Of a DNA stretch of 16,436 bases, positions 7,549 to 14,157 are shown piece by piece; position 1 is the stretch's first letter, and every line of letters starts with the position of its first letter. The stretch covers positions 1 through 16,436 of the forward strand of contig PWGE01000138.1 in assembly GCA_003554345.1 (NCBI GenBank). Reading direction: 5' to 3'. The position numbers were made by a program, and so were the translations under genes. Under the pieces are notes generated by a model. The model did not search any database. It had not been told where the DNA came from and saw only the letters and a program-made list of their open reading frames with translations. Origin of the DNA: T1SED10-198M sp003554345 [NCBI: Candidatus Sumerlaeota bacterium] (GTDB lineage Bacteria > Sumerlaeota > T1SED10-198M).

Positions 7549-7586
7549 CTCTTTTAACCTGTTTCAGGAACAGGTTGCGAAAAGAG
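7549..7586 (+). promoter_or_regulatory. Intercistronic hairpin next to the small-ORF ribosome binding site
   Basis: AACCTGTT (7556-7563) pairs with AACAGGTT (7569-7576) around a 5-nt loop. The stem extends as CTCTTTT (7549-7555) with AAAAGAG (7580-7586) past a 3-nt bulge. No T-run follows, so it is not a standard terminator. It starts right after the thioredoxin-like stop codon and its distal arm abuts the GAGGAGGG ribosome binding site of the next ORF, so it could set differential expression or mRNA stability within the operon. Function is inferred. Confidence 0.5.
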
Positions 7587-7594
7587 GAGGGAGT

Positions 7595-7711
7595 ATGCTG
7601 AAAGAACTCTTTTTGTACCACAAAAGCATGGGATTATACTTGCGAAGATTTGTGAGATATCCATCCGTCATAGAAGGGGAGACGTATGCACTTTTATTTA
7701 AAAAAAAATAA
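7595..7711 (+). CDS. Small ORF of 38 codons with a strong ribosome binding site
   Basis: ATG at 7595 is preceded by GAGGAGGG with ideal spacing, better than that of several neighbouring real genes. The predicted peptide begins MLKELFLYHKSMG, contains LRRFVRYPSV and ends LLFKKK at TAA; it is basic with no transmembrane segment. I do not recognise it. It could be a genuine small protein of the cassette, or the surviving start of a decayed gene: the spacer to the methyltransferase (7712-7758) holds nothing obvious, and an A8 run just before the stop is a plausible frameshift site. Confidence 0.45.
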   Translation: MLKELFLYHKSMGLYLRRFVRYPSVIEGETYALLFKKK

Positions 7712-7758
7712 TATTGGATGATAGATAAGATATTTTACTGAGCAAAGGGAAGTTTGTC

Positions 7759-8373
7759 ATGGACAGACAAACAAAAAGAATAAAGAAAAAATATAACAGA
7801 GTTTCCAGGATATATGATGTATTACAAAAACCTATGGATAAGATGGTATTTAAAAATGTACGTCATGAAATAATGGATGCTTTAACGGGCAGGGTACTGG
7901 AAGTAGGGGTGGGAACAGGAAAAAACATTAAACACTACCCGGATAATCTGGATATAACAGCCATTGATATAAGTGAGAAAATGTTAGTGAAAGCCAGGAA
8001 AAAAGCCGTGAAATGGAACAAAAAAGTCAGGTTAGAATTAATGGATGCCCAGAAGATGTCGTTTGATGACGGGAGTTTTGATTGTGTTTTTGCAACTTGT
8101 GTCCTTTGCTCAATTCCTGATCCAGTAAAAGGATTGGAAGAAATAAAAAGAGTTTGCAAACAAGGCGGTAAAATCATTTTAATAGAACATGTAAGAAGTG
8201 AGCAAAAAATTATTGGTTTACTCATGGATCTTTTTAATCCTATGGTGGCTGCATTTTGTGGAACTAATATCAATAGAAAAACTTTAGATAATATAAAAGA
8301 GGTTGGATTTTATAATGTTAAAGTTGAAGAAATATGGAAAGATATAGTAAAAAAGATAACCATATATAAATGA
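7759..8373 (+). CDS. Class I SAM-dependent methyltransferase (UbiE/PEMT-like)
   Basis: A 204-residue Rossmann-fold methyltransferase. Motif I is VLEVGVGTGKNI (~46-57), the acidic motif II follows at ITAIDIS (~66-72), and the post-I/IV region reads FDCVFATCVLCSIPDP (~107-122). The C-terminal signature NINRKTLDNIKEVGF is shared with phosphatidylethanolamine/quinone-type methyltransferases. Five cysteines are present (109, 114, 117, 133, 167), but the ArsM cysteine arrangement is not obvious, so an arsenite methyltransferase cannot be claimed. AAGGGA about 11 nt upstream is the likely ribosome binding site. The gene is clearly more AT-rich than its neighbours (16 of 60 G+C in 7801-7860 and 13 of 60 in 8281-8340, against 30 of 60 in arsP row 6421-6480), suggesting later acquisition. 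The substrate is unknown. Confidence 0.85.
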   Translation: MDRQTKRIKKKYNRVSRIYDVLQKPMDKMVFKNVRHEIMDALTGRVLEVGVGTGKNIKHYPDNLDITAIDISEKMLVKARKKAVKWNKKVRLELMDAQKMSFDDGSFDCVFATCVLCSIPDPVKGLEEIKRVCKQGGKIILIEHVRSEQKIIGLLMDLFNPMVAAFCGTNINRKTLDNIKEVGFYNVKVEEIWKDIVKKITIYK

Positions 8374-8499
8374 TACTTTGAAGTGAGTAGTATATAAAAG
8401 AGGGAGCCTTTTAATTTACATGAGTGTTTTAATGCCTTATATTACATTGCTCCTTATTTCAAGCCTGTGTTCCTGAAATTTTTACTGAGGATGAATCTT

Positions 8500-8904
8500 A
8501 TGACAAAGAAAAAAGTCCTGTTTATCTGCACACAGAATGCGGCGAGGTCTCAAATGGCGGAAGCAATCCTGCGCCATGAAAAAGGAAATCTTTACGAAGT
8601 ATTCAGTGCAGGTATTAAGCCGACAAAGGTCTATCCATATACATTACAGGTACTAGAAGAAATAGGAATCAATACCCGGGAGCTTCGTTCCAAACATCTT
8701 GATGAATTAGAAGGCGTCACATTTGACCTGGTGGTAACCGTTTGTGACCGGGCGCAGGAAAGTTGCCCGGTGGTACTTGCCGATAATACTATTCATAAGT
8801 CCTTTCCTGATCCTGCTCATGAGGGAAAAACTACAGAGGAAAAACTGGAAAGTTTTCGCAGAGTGCGAAATGAAATGTATACATGGATTAAGGAACATCT
8901 TTAA
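8500..8904 (+). CDS. arsC: Arsenate reductase, thioredoxin/LMW-phosphatase type
   Basis: A 134-residue low-molecular-weight tyrosine-phosphatase-fold arsenate reductase. The P-loop is C10-T-Q-N-A-A-R-S and the resolving cysteines are C82 and C89 (VVTVCDRAQESCPVV), at the same positions as in the Staphylococcus/Bacillus enzymes; SFPDPAH supplies the catalytic Asp. It reduces As(V) to As(III) and passes electrons along Cys10-Cys82-Cys89 to thioredoxin. ATG 8500 is chosen because GAGG (8487-8490) lies 9 nt upstream; the longer frame from GTG 8467 would put that signal inside the coding region. It is separated from the methyltransferase by 126 nt without an obvious terminator, so it may belong to the arsR operon. 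Confidence 0.95.
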   Translation: MTKKKVLFICTQNAARSQMAEAILRHEKGNLYEVFSAGIKPTKVYPYTLQVLEEIGINTRELRSKHLDELEGVTFDLVVTVCDRAQESCPVVLADNTIHKSFPDPAHEGKTTEEKLESFRRVRNEMYTWIKEHL

Positions 8905-8934
8905 CCATTCTCTGTAATCAGTGGGGAAAATGTC

Positions 8935-9243
8935 TTACCAGGGGATGTATTGTTGAATGTCGATTCCCAGGAATGTCAGGATTGCGTAAATTACCGCGAG
9001 CAGGATGATGATGTATACCAGGGAAAAAAGTTTTCGGAGCACCCCCCTTCCCGAGCCAACTGATTTTTGCAGTTCTTCATTTTGATCCAATCCTTTTCGG
9101 ATACGCTCATACTCTGTGAAACACTTTTCACTGCAAAAAACCCCTCCAGGTTTGGTAAGCTTGCATTCCCTGCACAGAGGGTCGCTGCATATTTTACATT
9201 TGGCTCTTGCCGGTTGGGCCGGGTGATTGATGCAATATGCCAT
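8935..9243 (-). CDS. Membrane-anchored B-box-like zinc-finger protein
   Basis: A 102-residue protein with an N-terminal double zinc-binding module: C4-x2-H7, C16-x2-C19, C24-x2-C27 and C37-x3-C41, within CINHP, CKICSDPLCRECK and FCSEKC. A charged linker (~45-65) and one transmembrane helix (~69-92) follow. Such B-box-type proteins are common in anaerobic bacteria but uncharacterised; the finger probably faces the cytoplasm and binds protein or metal. AAGGAG lies 9 nt before the ATG. It sits 33 nt downstream of hisI on the same strand, so the two are probably co-transcribed. It converges on arsC with a 30-nt gap and no clear terminator between them. Confidence 0.8.
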   Translation of the reverse strand: MAYCINHPAQPARAKCKICSDPLCRECKLTKPGGVFCSEKCFTEYERIRKGLDQNEELQKSVGSGRGVLRKLFSLVYIIILLAVIYAILTFLGIDIQQYIPW

Positions 9244-9276
9244 AACAATGGGCTCCTTTTTTTTACTCTGACCCTT

Positions 9277-9666
9277 TTACTTATTATAGTACACATTCTG
9301 CTCATCGAAAACTTTTTCTCCATCAACCTTCCATTCTCCAGTGTCCCATTTCCTGTAAAAACAGCTTTTAAAACCGGTATGACAGGCTCCTCCTTTTTGT
9401 TCAACTTTAAAAAGCAGGGCATCACCGTCACAATCCAACCTGACTTCTTTAATCTTTTGCCTGTGACCGGAAGATTCGCCCTTTAACCAGAGTTTTTGCC
9501 TGGAACGACTCCAGTAGCAACAGAAACCCTCCTGTAAACTTCTTTCAATGGAGTCCTGGTTCATATAGGCTACCATCAGAACTTCTCCGGTATATACATC
9601 CTGAATGATGGCAGGAACAAGTCCGCTGGAGTCAAATTTAATCTGACTGATAAATTTTTCTGCCAT
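9277..9666 (-). CDS. hisI: Phosphoribosyl-AMP cyclohydrolase
   Basis: A 129-residue stand-alone HisI, without a fused HisE pyrophosphohydrolase domain. It opens the adenine ring of phosphoribosyl-AMP in the third step of histidine biosynthesis, in the cytoplasm. The metal-binding signatures are D78-C-D80-G-D82 and C95...C102 in GGACHTGFKSCFYR. Other conserved blocks are VLMVAYMN and CYWSRSRQKLWLKGESSG. GGAG sits 7 nt before the ATG. No other his gene is in the window; its visible neighbours are a zinc-finger protein downstream and a small membrane protein upstream. Confidence 0.96.
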   Translation of the reverse strand: MAEKFISQIKFDSSGLVPAIIQDVYTGEVLMVAYMNQDSIERSLQEGFCCYWSRSRQKLWLKGESSGHRQKIKEVRLDCDGDALLFKVEQKGGACHTGFKSCFYRKWDTGEWKVDGEKVFDEQNVYYNK

Positions 9667-9728
9667 TTTTCACTCCTTTTCTGTTTATTTTATTTGTTTC
9701 AAATTCGGACCGGGAGAGGTGTTTATTC

Positions 9729-9914
9729 TTACTCGAGTAAACTGTCTATATCCTTCTTTTCTTCCTTTTCCCATTGCTCTTCCAGTGTAAGGTCCTGTCC
9801 TTCTGTATGAATATCCGCATTCCAGTGCATAATTCCGTAGGTAACACCCGTTAATGCGCTTAGAATGGAAAGTATTATGGCAACTGTTACTGCCGTATCT
9901 TCTATTCCCAGCAT
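9729..9914 (-). CDS. Small membrane protein resembling symporter small accessory subunits
   Basis: A 61-residue protein: MLGIEDTAVTV, one transmembrane helix (~8-29), then VTYGIMHWNADI and an acidic cytoplasmic tail rich in Glu. The MLGI-x-D start, a single helix and a (V/T)YG-x-x-x-WN motif at its end fit the small accessory proteins usually encoded immediately before a sodium/solute symporter. No symporter gene is next to it here; hisI follows after 62 nt. The start at 9914 is chosen over an in-frame ATG 39 nt further upstream because AAAGGA lies 8 nt before it and the N-terminus then matches the family. Assignment is by motif recognition only. Confidence 0.65.
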   Translation of the reverse strand: MLGIEDTAVTVAIILSILSALTGVTYGIMHWNADIHTEGQDLTLEEQWEKEEKKDIDSLLE

Positions 9915-9983
9915 ATAACCTGTCCTTTTGTAAAATATTGAAAAAGTTTGCAAATTACTCCATAAAATTTAAAATTATATGAG

Positions 9984-10011
9984 ATTATAACGTATCCTGA
10001 CGAATTTTGAA
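9984..10011 (-). promoter_or_regulatory. Predicted minus-strand sigma-A-type promoter
   Basis: On the minus strand TTCAAA (10011-10006) is spaced 16 nt from a perfect TATAAT (9989-9984). It would start transcription near 9977 and give a ~63-nt leader to the small membrane protein, then hisI. The -35 box overlaps the region just before the dacB ribosome binding site. No equally good plus-strand promoter was found; a weak TTGAAA/TAAAAT pair at 9938-9968 has a long 19-nt spacer. Confidence 0.4.
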
Positions 10012-10022
10012 AAGGATTGCCT

Positions 10023-11513
10023 ATGAAGTCTCCTGGAATTACATTAATTATTACCCTGGTGTGTTTCCTCTTTGTTTTGGGTTCAGCAGAAAGTAAAAAC
10101 GGTTCAGGCTATGAAGAGCTTACCACTCACCTGGAAGAATTGCTTTATCCGTCGGAATTGGATAATGCCAGATGGGGAGCAGCTCTTTTTGATCTGCATA
10201 CTGAAGAGCTTGTGTTTGCTGAAAATTATAATAAAAGTATTATCCCTGCTTCCAATCAAAAATTGCTTACAACCGCCGTTGCCCTGGAAGTTTTAGGTTC
10301 GGATTACCGGTTTCAGACCCAATTCTATCTCGATGCCAGGGAAATAGCCCGGGATACAGTGAGGGGTGACCTGTATATTCAGGGGAAAGGGGATCCTTCT
10401 TTCACCGGCCGTTTTCATGATGATAAAAACTCTATGGATCTTATGGAAGATTTAATTGAAGAGGTATTTGTTGCCAATAGAATCAAGGCGTTGGATGGAG
10501 AGATAGTGGTTGATGCCGGTTATTTTTGTGAAAGATCGGTTGAAGGCACCTGGGAAAATGAAGATCTTTCCTACTGGAATGCGGTGGCGGCAGATTCGTT
10601 AAATTTTAATGAAAATATCGTTACTTATGAAATTTCCGTTTCTTCAAATGAAGAAGTAGAGTTGAGCTGGGAGCCGGATTTTGAATATCTTACTTTTGAA
10701 AAACAGATAACCACAAATGAAGACCAGTCCACCAGAATTTCCTATGAACGGGATGATGCTAATGTTGTACATATTGAGGGGAATATTCAACCTGGTGATA
10801 GCATTTCGAGACGGGTAAATGTTGCAGAACCGGCTGATTATTTCTTAGCTGCCTTTCGCACTGCTGCTGAAAATAAGAATATTGATATGGGGAATGCTTC
10901 TTTTCGTATTCAAGATGATATTGATATGGATTATGATGACATGACGTTATTATATTCGCATCTTTCTACGCCTTTCGAAGAAATAATCGATCTCATCAAT
11001 AAATCGAGTCATAATTTCTATGCGGATACACTGTTAAGAACATTAGGTCGGGTTGAAAAAGAGAATGGTTCTTTTTCCGGTGGAGGAGAGGTTATTGCGG
11101 AGACTTTTGCAGATTGGGGTATAGAGACATATGGCATGTATGTGCAGGATGGGTCTGGTCTTGCCCGAAGAAATCTGGTTACCCCTCGTCTTTTGATAGA
11201 GTTGTTTCACGTCATGCAGGATAAAGATTCCTTTGACATGTGGCTTGATTCTCTGCCGCATGGTGGAAGAGACGGTACCCTGCGAAACCGTTTCAGAAAT
11301 CGTGATATAGAAGGGGATGTTTTTGCCAAAACAGGTTTTATTAATAAAGTCCGGGCACTTTCAGGATACATTGTAGAGGACGATAATCCTCGTTTTGCCT
11401 TTGTGCTTATCTGTAATGATTATTTAACTTCCACCGGTTTTATTAATGATTTGCAGGAAAAATTTTGCGAAGAAGTATGGCAATGGCACTCTTCTTATGA
11501 ACAGGACAAATGA
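10023..11513 (+). CDS. dacB: D-alanyl-D-alanine carboxypeptidase/endopeptidase, S13 (PBP4) family
   Basis: A 496-residue exported penicillin-binding protein with an N-terminal signal peptide (KSPGITLIITLVCFLFVLG). All three active-site motifs are present: S77-N-Q-K80 (SxxK), S329-H-N331 (SxN) and K436-T-G438 (KTG). The long stretch between the first two motifs (~100-320) is the inserted domain typical of PBP4. The enzyme trims terminal D-Ala from peptidoglycan stem peptides or cuts D-Ala-mDAP cross-links outside the membrane. ATG 10023 is preferred over TTG 10017 because AAAGGA (10011-10016) lies 6 nt before it. It overlaps the next gene by 4 nt (ATGA) and heads the ldcA-spmA-spmB run, suggesting a sporulation or cortex role. 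It is not homologous to the S11-family DacB of B. subtilis; the symbol follows E. coli. Confidence 0.93.
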   Translation: MKSPGITLIITLVCFLFVLGSAESKNGSGYEELTTHLEELLYPSELDNARWGAALFDLHTEELVFAENYNKSIIPASNQKLLTTAVALEVLGSDYRFQTQFYLDAREIARDTVRGDLYIQGKGDPSFTGRFHDDKNSMDLMEDLIEEVFVANRIKALDGEIVVDAGYFCERSVEGTWENEDLSYWNAVAADSLNFNENIVTYEISVSSNEEVELSWEPDFEYLTFEKQITTNEDQSTRISYERDDANVVHIEGNIQPGDSISRRVNVAEPADYFLAAFRTAAENKNIDMGNASFRIQDDIDMDYDDMTLLYSHLSTPFEEIIDLINKSSHNFYADTLLRTLGRVEKENGSFSGGGEVIAETFADWGIETYGMYVQDGSGLARRNLVTPRLLIELFHVMQDKDSFDMWLDSLPHGGRDGTLRNRFRNRDIEGDVFAKTGFINKVRALSGYIVEDDNPRFAFVLICNDYLTSTGFINDLQEKFCEEVWQWHSSYEQDK

Positions 11514-12451
11514 ACAGGAGAAAACCAGCTCTTTTACGCAGAGGTCATAACGTCCAGGTGATTTCCCCGGCCAGTACTCCTCATCAATATGAGGTATGCG
11601 AACAGGGAGTCCGGTATCTTTCTGAAAAGGGCTTCAATGTTCAAAAAGGGAAATATATCTATGAAAAAAAGGATTATTTAGCGGGGGAAGATGATAGACG
11701 TGCGGAAGACTTGAAGAAGGCCCTTTTTGGCAGTGGTCGGGCTGTTTTTGCGACACGTGGAGGCTATGGTTGTGCACGGCTTGTTCCCTTTTTGAAAGCA
11801 TTGTCTGTGGTTCCTCCTATCCAGATTTTGATGGGTTACAGTGACCTGACCACCTTGCTTTTATATGCGTATACATGCTGGAACTGGGTAACCTACTATG
11901 GCCCGATGGTGGGCGTGGAGATGGGGAAAGAGGACTTTGAGTCTTCTTTTACTGCCCAGTGTTTTTCTTTTCTCCTCGAACATAACCCTGAATATTATAC
12001 AGTACCGGATCTTCCCTATCTGGAGATGGAATGCCTGGTGCCAGGCAAGGCTGAAGGGGAATTGGTCGGCGGCTGTTTGAGTGTGTTGTCTCCTGTTCTC
12101 GGCACTTCTTTTTGCCCTGATTTTAGGGGTAAAATACTTTTTTTTGAAGAGGTGGGAGAGCCCCTCTATAAAATTGACCGTATGCTTATGCATCTGGCAA
12201 ATGCCGGCGTGTTTGAACAGGTTGAGGGGGTTATTATCGGAGAAATGATTGAATGTGAACGTTCTTCTGCTAAACTGAGACTTAAAGACCTCTTTTATCA
12301 GTTACTGGCTCCTTACGGTAAGCCTGTTATAATCAATGCCCCTTTTGGGCATGGCAGAGAAAAATGCATTTTTCCTCTTGGTGTAAAGGCTTATCTCGAT
12401 GCTGATAATACGGAAATATGTTTTTTAGAAAAGTTATGGAAGGAGGATTAA
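11510..12451 (+). CDS. ldcA: L,D-carboxypeptidase (S66 family, LdcA/MccF-like)
   Basis: A 313-residue cytoplasmic-type protein without signal peptide. The S66 hallmarks are all visible: N-terminal VQVISPAS, the A-T-R-G-G-Y-G turn (~81-87), nucleophile S111 in MGYSDLTTLL, the acidic EEVGEPLYKIDRML segment (~213-226) holding the catalytic Glu, and catalytic H281 in NAPFGHGREK. Family members release the terminal D-Ala from tetrapeptide stems during murein recycling; MccF relatives detoxify microcin C. Placement between a D,D-carboxypeptidase and spmA favours the murein role. It overlaps dacB by 4 nt, and its stop codon is directly followed by the spmA start. Confidence 0.9.
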   Translation: MNRRKPALLRRGHNVQVISPASTPHQYEVCEQGVRYLSEKGFNVQKGKYIYEKKDYLAGEDDRRAEDLKKALFGSGRAVFATRGGYGCARLVPFLKALSVVPPIQILMGYSDLTTLLLYAYTCWNWVTYYGPMVGVEMGKEDFESSFTAQCFSFLLEHNPEYYTVPDLPYLEMECLVPGKAEGELVGGCLSVLSPVLGTSFCPDFRGKILFFEEVGEPLYKIDRMLMHLANAGVFEQVEGVIIGEMIECERSSAKLRLKDLFYQLLAPYGKPVIINAPFGHGREKCIFPLGVKAYLDADNTEICFLEKLWKED

Positions 12452-13528
12452 ATGATAAACAAGGTTTGGTTCTGGCTTGCTATTATCGGTTTTGTAACGG
12501 CAGTATCAGTTGATGTTTATGAAATCTTTGCAATCCCCAAACAAATATCCAGTCAATTGATCGAGGATCCGCAACAGGAAATTGTTGAAGAGGATATGAC
12601 GAATCCCCTTGTGGTGCGTACCCGTAGAAAAGGTGCTATAACAACGGAGGATTGCCAGTTTTCTGCTGGTGATGATCTGTATACCATACAGGAAGAAATT
12701 AAAGACAGGGCCCCTTTTCTTCAGGTAAGCATTGAAGAGTATGAAGCTCCCGACTTGAAAGATGACGGTTACTTTGAAGGTATTCGGAATAGTATTATCA
12801 CCCAGTACAAGGGGGAAGAAGAGGGGAACTATTTCCTTCTTCTTGATATCCATCCCGATTATAAAGCCGAATATGGTCGTGCCAGGGAAATCAACTTCCA
12901 GAAACCCATAGAAGGACTGGGAATAGCAGAGCGTAACGCTGTATTTAATGAAGAGTTTACACCCTTTGGGTCTCTGCAATATGTGGTGGATGAAATTATG
13001 AACTATTCCGGTGAAGCAGTGGAACTGGCTATTGGCCTTATTGGTATAATGGCGTTGTGGTTGGGATTGATGAAGATAGCCGAAGAGGCGGGCATGATAC
13101 AGATATTAGCCCGTCTTATAAAGCCTTTGACGAGAATTTTATTTCCAGATATACCACCTGAACATCCGGCTGTGGGAGCCATGCTCATGAATATTTCTGC
13201 TAATATGCTCGGCCTGGGAAATGCTGCCACTCCTCTGGGGTTAAAGGCTATGGAAGAGCTTCAGAAAATAAATAAGGATAAAAAAACTGCTTCTAATGCC
13301 ATGGTGATGTTTCTGGTTTTAAACACTTCGGGGTTGGCTCTTATTCCCACTACCGTCCTTGGTATTCGCATTGCTGCAGGGGCTGCAGATCCTTTTGGTA
13401 TTATTGGACCGGTTATTCTTGCCACAGGAACTGCTACCATTGTTGGCGTCATTGCTGCGAAGGTGCTTCAGCGTTTTTCACCCGATCCTTCCGCCGGTGA
13501 CAACCAAACTAAAAAGGAGGAAAAATAG
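12452..13528 (+). CDS. spmA: Spore maturation protein A with an extra ~150-residue inserted domain
   Basis: Residues ~183-340 are a clear SpmA core (nucleoside recognition/GATE family): ELAIGLIGIMALWLGLMKIA, then FPDIPPEHPAVG, NMLGLGNAATPLGLKAME and NTSGLALIPTTVLGIR. The N-terminus also has the usual first transmembrane helix (~5-27). Between them lies a soluble, acidic segment (~30-178) that I do not recognise; B. subtilis SpmA is only about 196 residues and has no such insert. With the helices on either side, the insert should lie outside the membrane. GGAGG precedes the start, which abuts the ldcA stop codon. In B. subtilis SpmA and SpmB are needed for full spore core dehydration; their transport substrate is unknown. 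Confidence 0.92.
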   Translation: MINKVWFWLAIIGFVTAVSVDVYEIFAIPKQISSQLIEDPQQEIVEEDMTNPLVVRTRRKGAITTEDCQFSAGDDLYTIQEEIKDRAPFLQVSIEEYEAPDLKDDGYFEGIRNSIITQYKGEEEGNYFLLLDIHPDYKAEYGRAREINFQKPIEGLGIAERNAVFNEEFTPFGSLQYVVDEIMNYSGEAVELAIGLIGIMALWLGLMKIAEEAGMIQILARLIKPLTRILFPDIPPEHPAVGAMLMNISANMLGLGNAATPLGLKAMEELQKINKDKKTASNAMVMFLVLNTSGLALIPTTVLGIRIAAGAADPFGIIGPVILATGTATIVGVIAAKVLQRFSPDPSAGDNQTKKEEK

Positions 13529-13531
13529 ACA

Positions 13532-14071
13532 ATGCATATTTTTACTCAAATAATTGAATATATATCAAATCTCGCCATTCCTGTAGCGATTATCATCATA
13601 CTCTTGTTTGGCTACAAGAAAAAACTGAAATTATATGAGGTCTTCACGGAGGGTGCGAAGGAAGGGTTCAACATTGCGGTACGTATTATTCCGTACCTGG
13701 TGGCAATCTTTTTTGCTATTTCTTTCTTTCGATTTTCCGGAGCAATGGATATTTTTAAAGCCATCATTAATCCAGTGACTGATTTGATCAGAATGCCTGG
13801 TGATGTTGTCCCTCTGGCTTTAATGCGTCCTCTCAGTGGCGGTGGTGCTCTTGGTATCACCTCTGAATTAATTACCACGTTTGGTCCTGATTCGCTGGAA
13901 GGATTTATGGCTTCGATCATGCAGGGGAGCACAGATACCACCTTTTATATTATTGCTGTTTATTTTGGTTCCGTCGGAATAAAAAATGCCCGCCATGCGG
14001 TAGGTGGTGGATTGATTGCCGATTTAGCAGGTATCCTGATGGCAGTATTCGTTGCAAACCTTTTTATATGA
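13532..14071 (+). CDS. spmB: Spore maturation protein B
   Basis: A 179-residue integral membrane protein of the nucleoside recognition/GATE family, normal length for SpmB. Diagnostic stretches are YEVFTEGAKEGFNIA, RIIPYLVAIFFAI, LALMRPLSGGGALGI and MQGSTDTTFYIIAVYFGS, then VGIKNARHA. It lies 3 nt after spmA, with GGAGG inside the end of spmA about 11 nt before its ATG, so it is the last gene of the run. SpmA and SpmB probably act as a pair in the membrane during spore maturation. Homologues also occur in some non-spore-formers, so the pair alone does not prove sporulation. Confidence 0.95.
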   Translation: MHIFTQIIEYISNLAIPVAIIIILLFGYKKKLKLYEVFTEGAKEGFNIAVRIIPYLVAIFFAISFFRFSGAMDIFKAIINPVTDLIRMPGDVVPLALMRPLSGGGALGITSELITTFGPDSLEGFMASIMQGSTDTTFYIIAVYFGSVGIKNARHAVGGGLIADLAGILMAVFVANLFI

Positions 14072-14090
14072 GTTATAAAACGCATAACAG

Positions 14091-14132
14091 CCCTTCTATC
14101 CCTGTTGTTTTCAGCTAACATAATTAGAAGGG
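14091..14132 (+). repeat. Inverted repeat downstream of spmB
   Basis: CCCTTCTA (14091-14098) pairs with TAGAAGGG (14125-14132) across a 26-nt loop. It could end the spmB transcript, but no T-run follows, so its role is uncertain; an RNA fold or regulator site are alternatives. Confidence 0.35.
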
Positions 14133-14157
14133 TGAATAATATTTTAGATAGCTGTCA

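Noticed and set aside
7759-8373. ArsM arsenite methyltransferase
   Set aside because: Cysteines are present, but not in a pattern I can match to ArsM; the C-terminal signature is UbiE/PEMT-like, so only a generic methyltransferase is called.
8467-8499. Longer ArsC starting at GTG 8467 or ATG 8491
   Set aside because: The extension would contain the GAGG ribosome binding site, and only the start at 8500 puts the catalytic cysteines at the family positions 10, 82 and 89.
9067-9486. 139-codon plus-strand ORF
   Set aside because: It is antisense to hisI and the zinc-finger gene, both of which have clear family motifs.
9933-9968. Sigma-E-like promoter upstream of dacB (AAATATT and CATAAAAT)
   Set aside because: Both boxes resemble the consensus, but the spacer is 21 nt instead of about 14, so the pair cannot be functional as such.
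14091-14132. Rho-independent terminator after spmB
   Set aside because: The 8-bp stem has a 26-nt loop and no T-run downstream; kept only as an inverted repeat.
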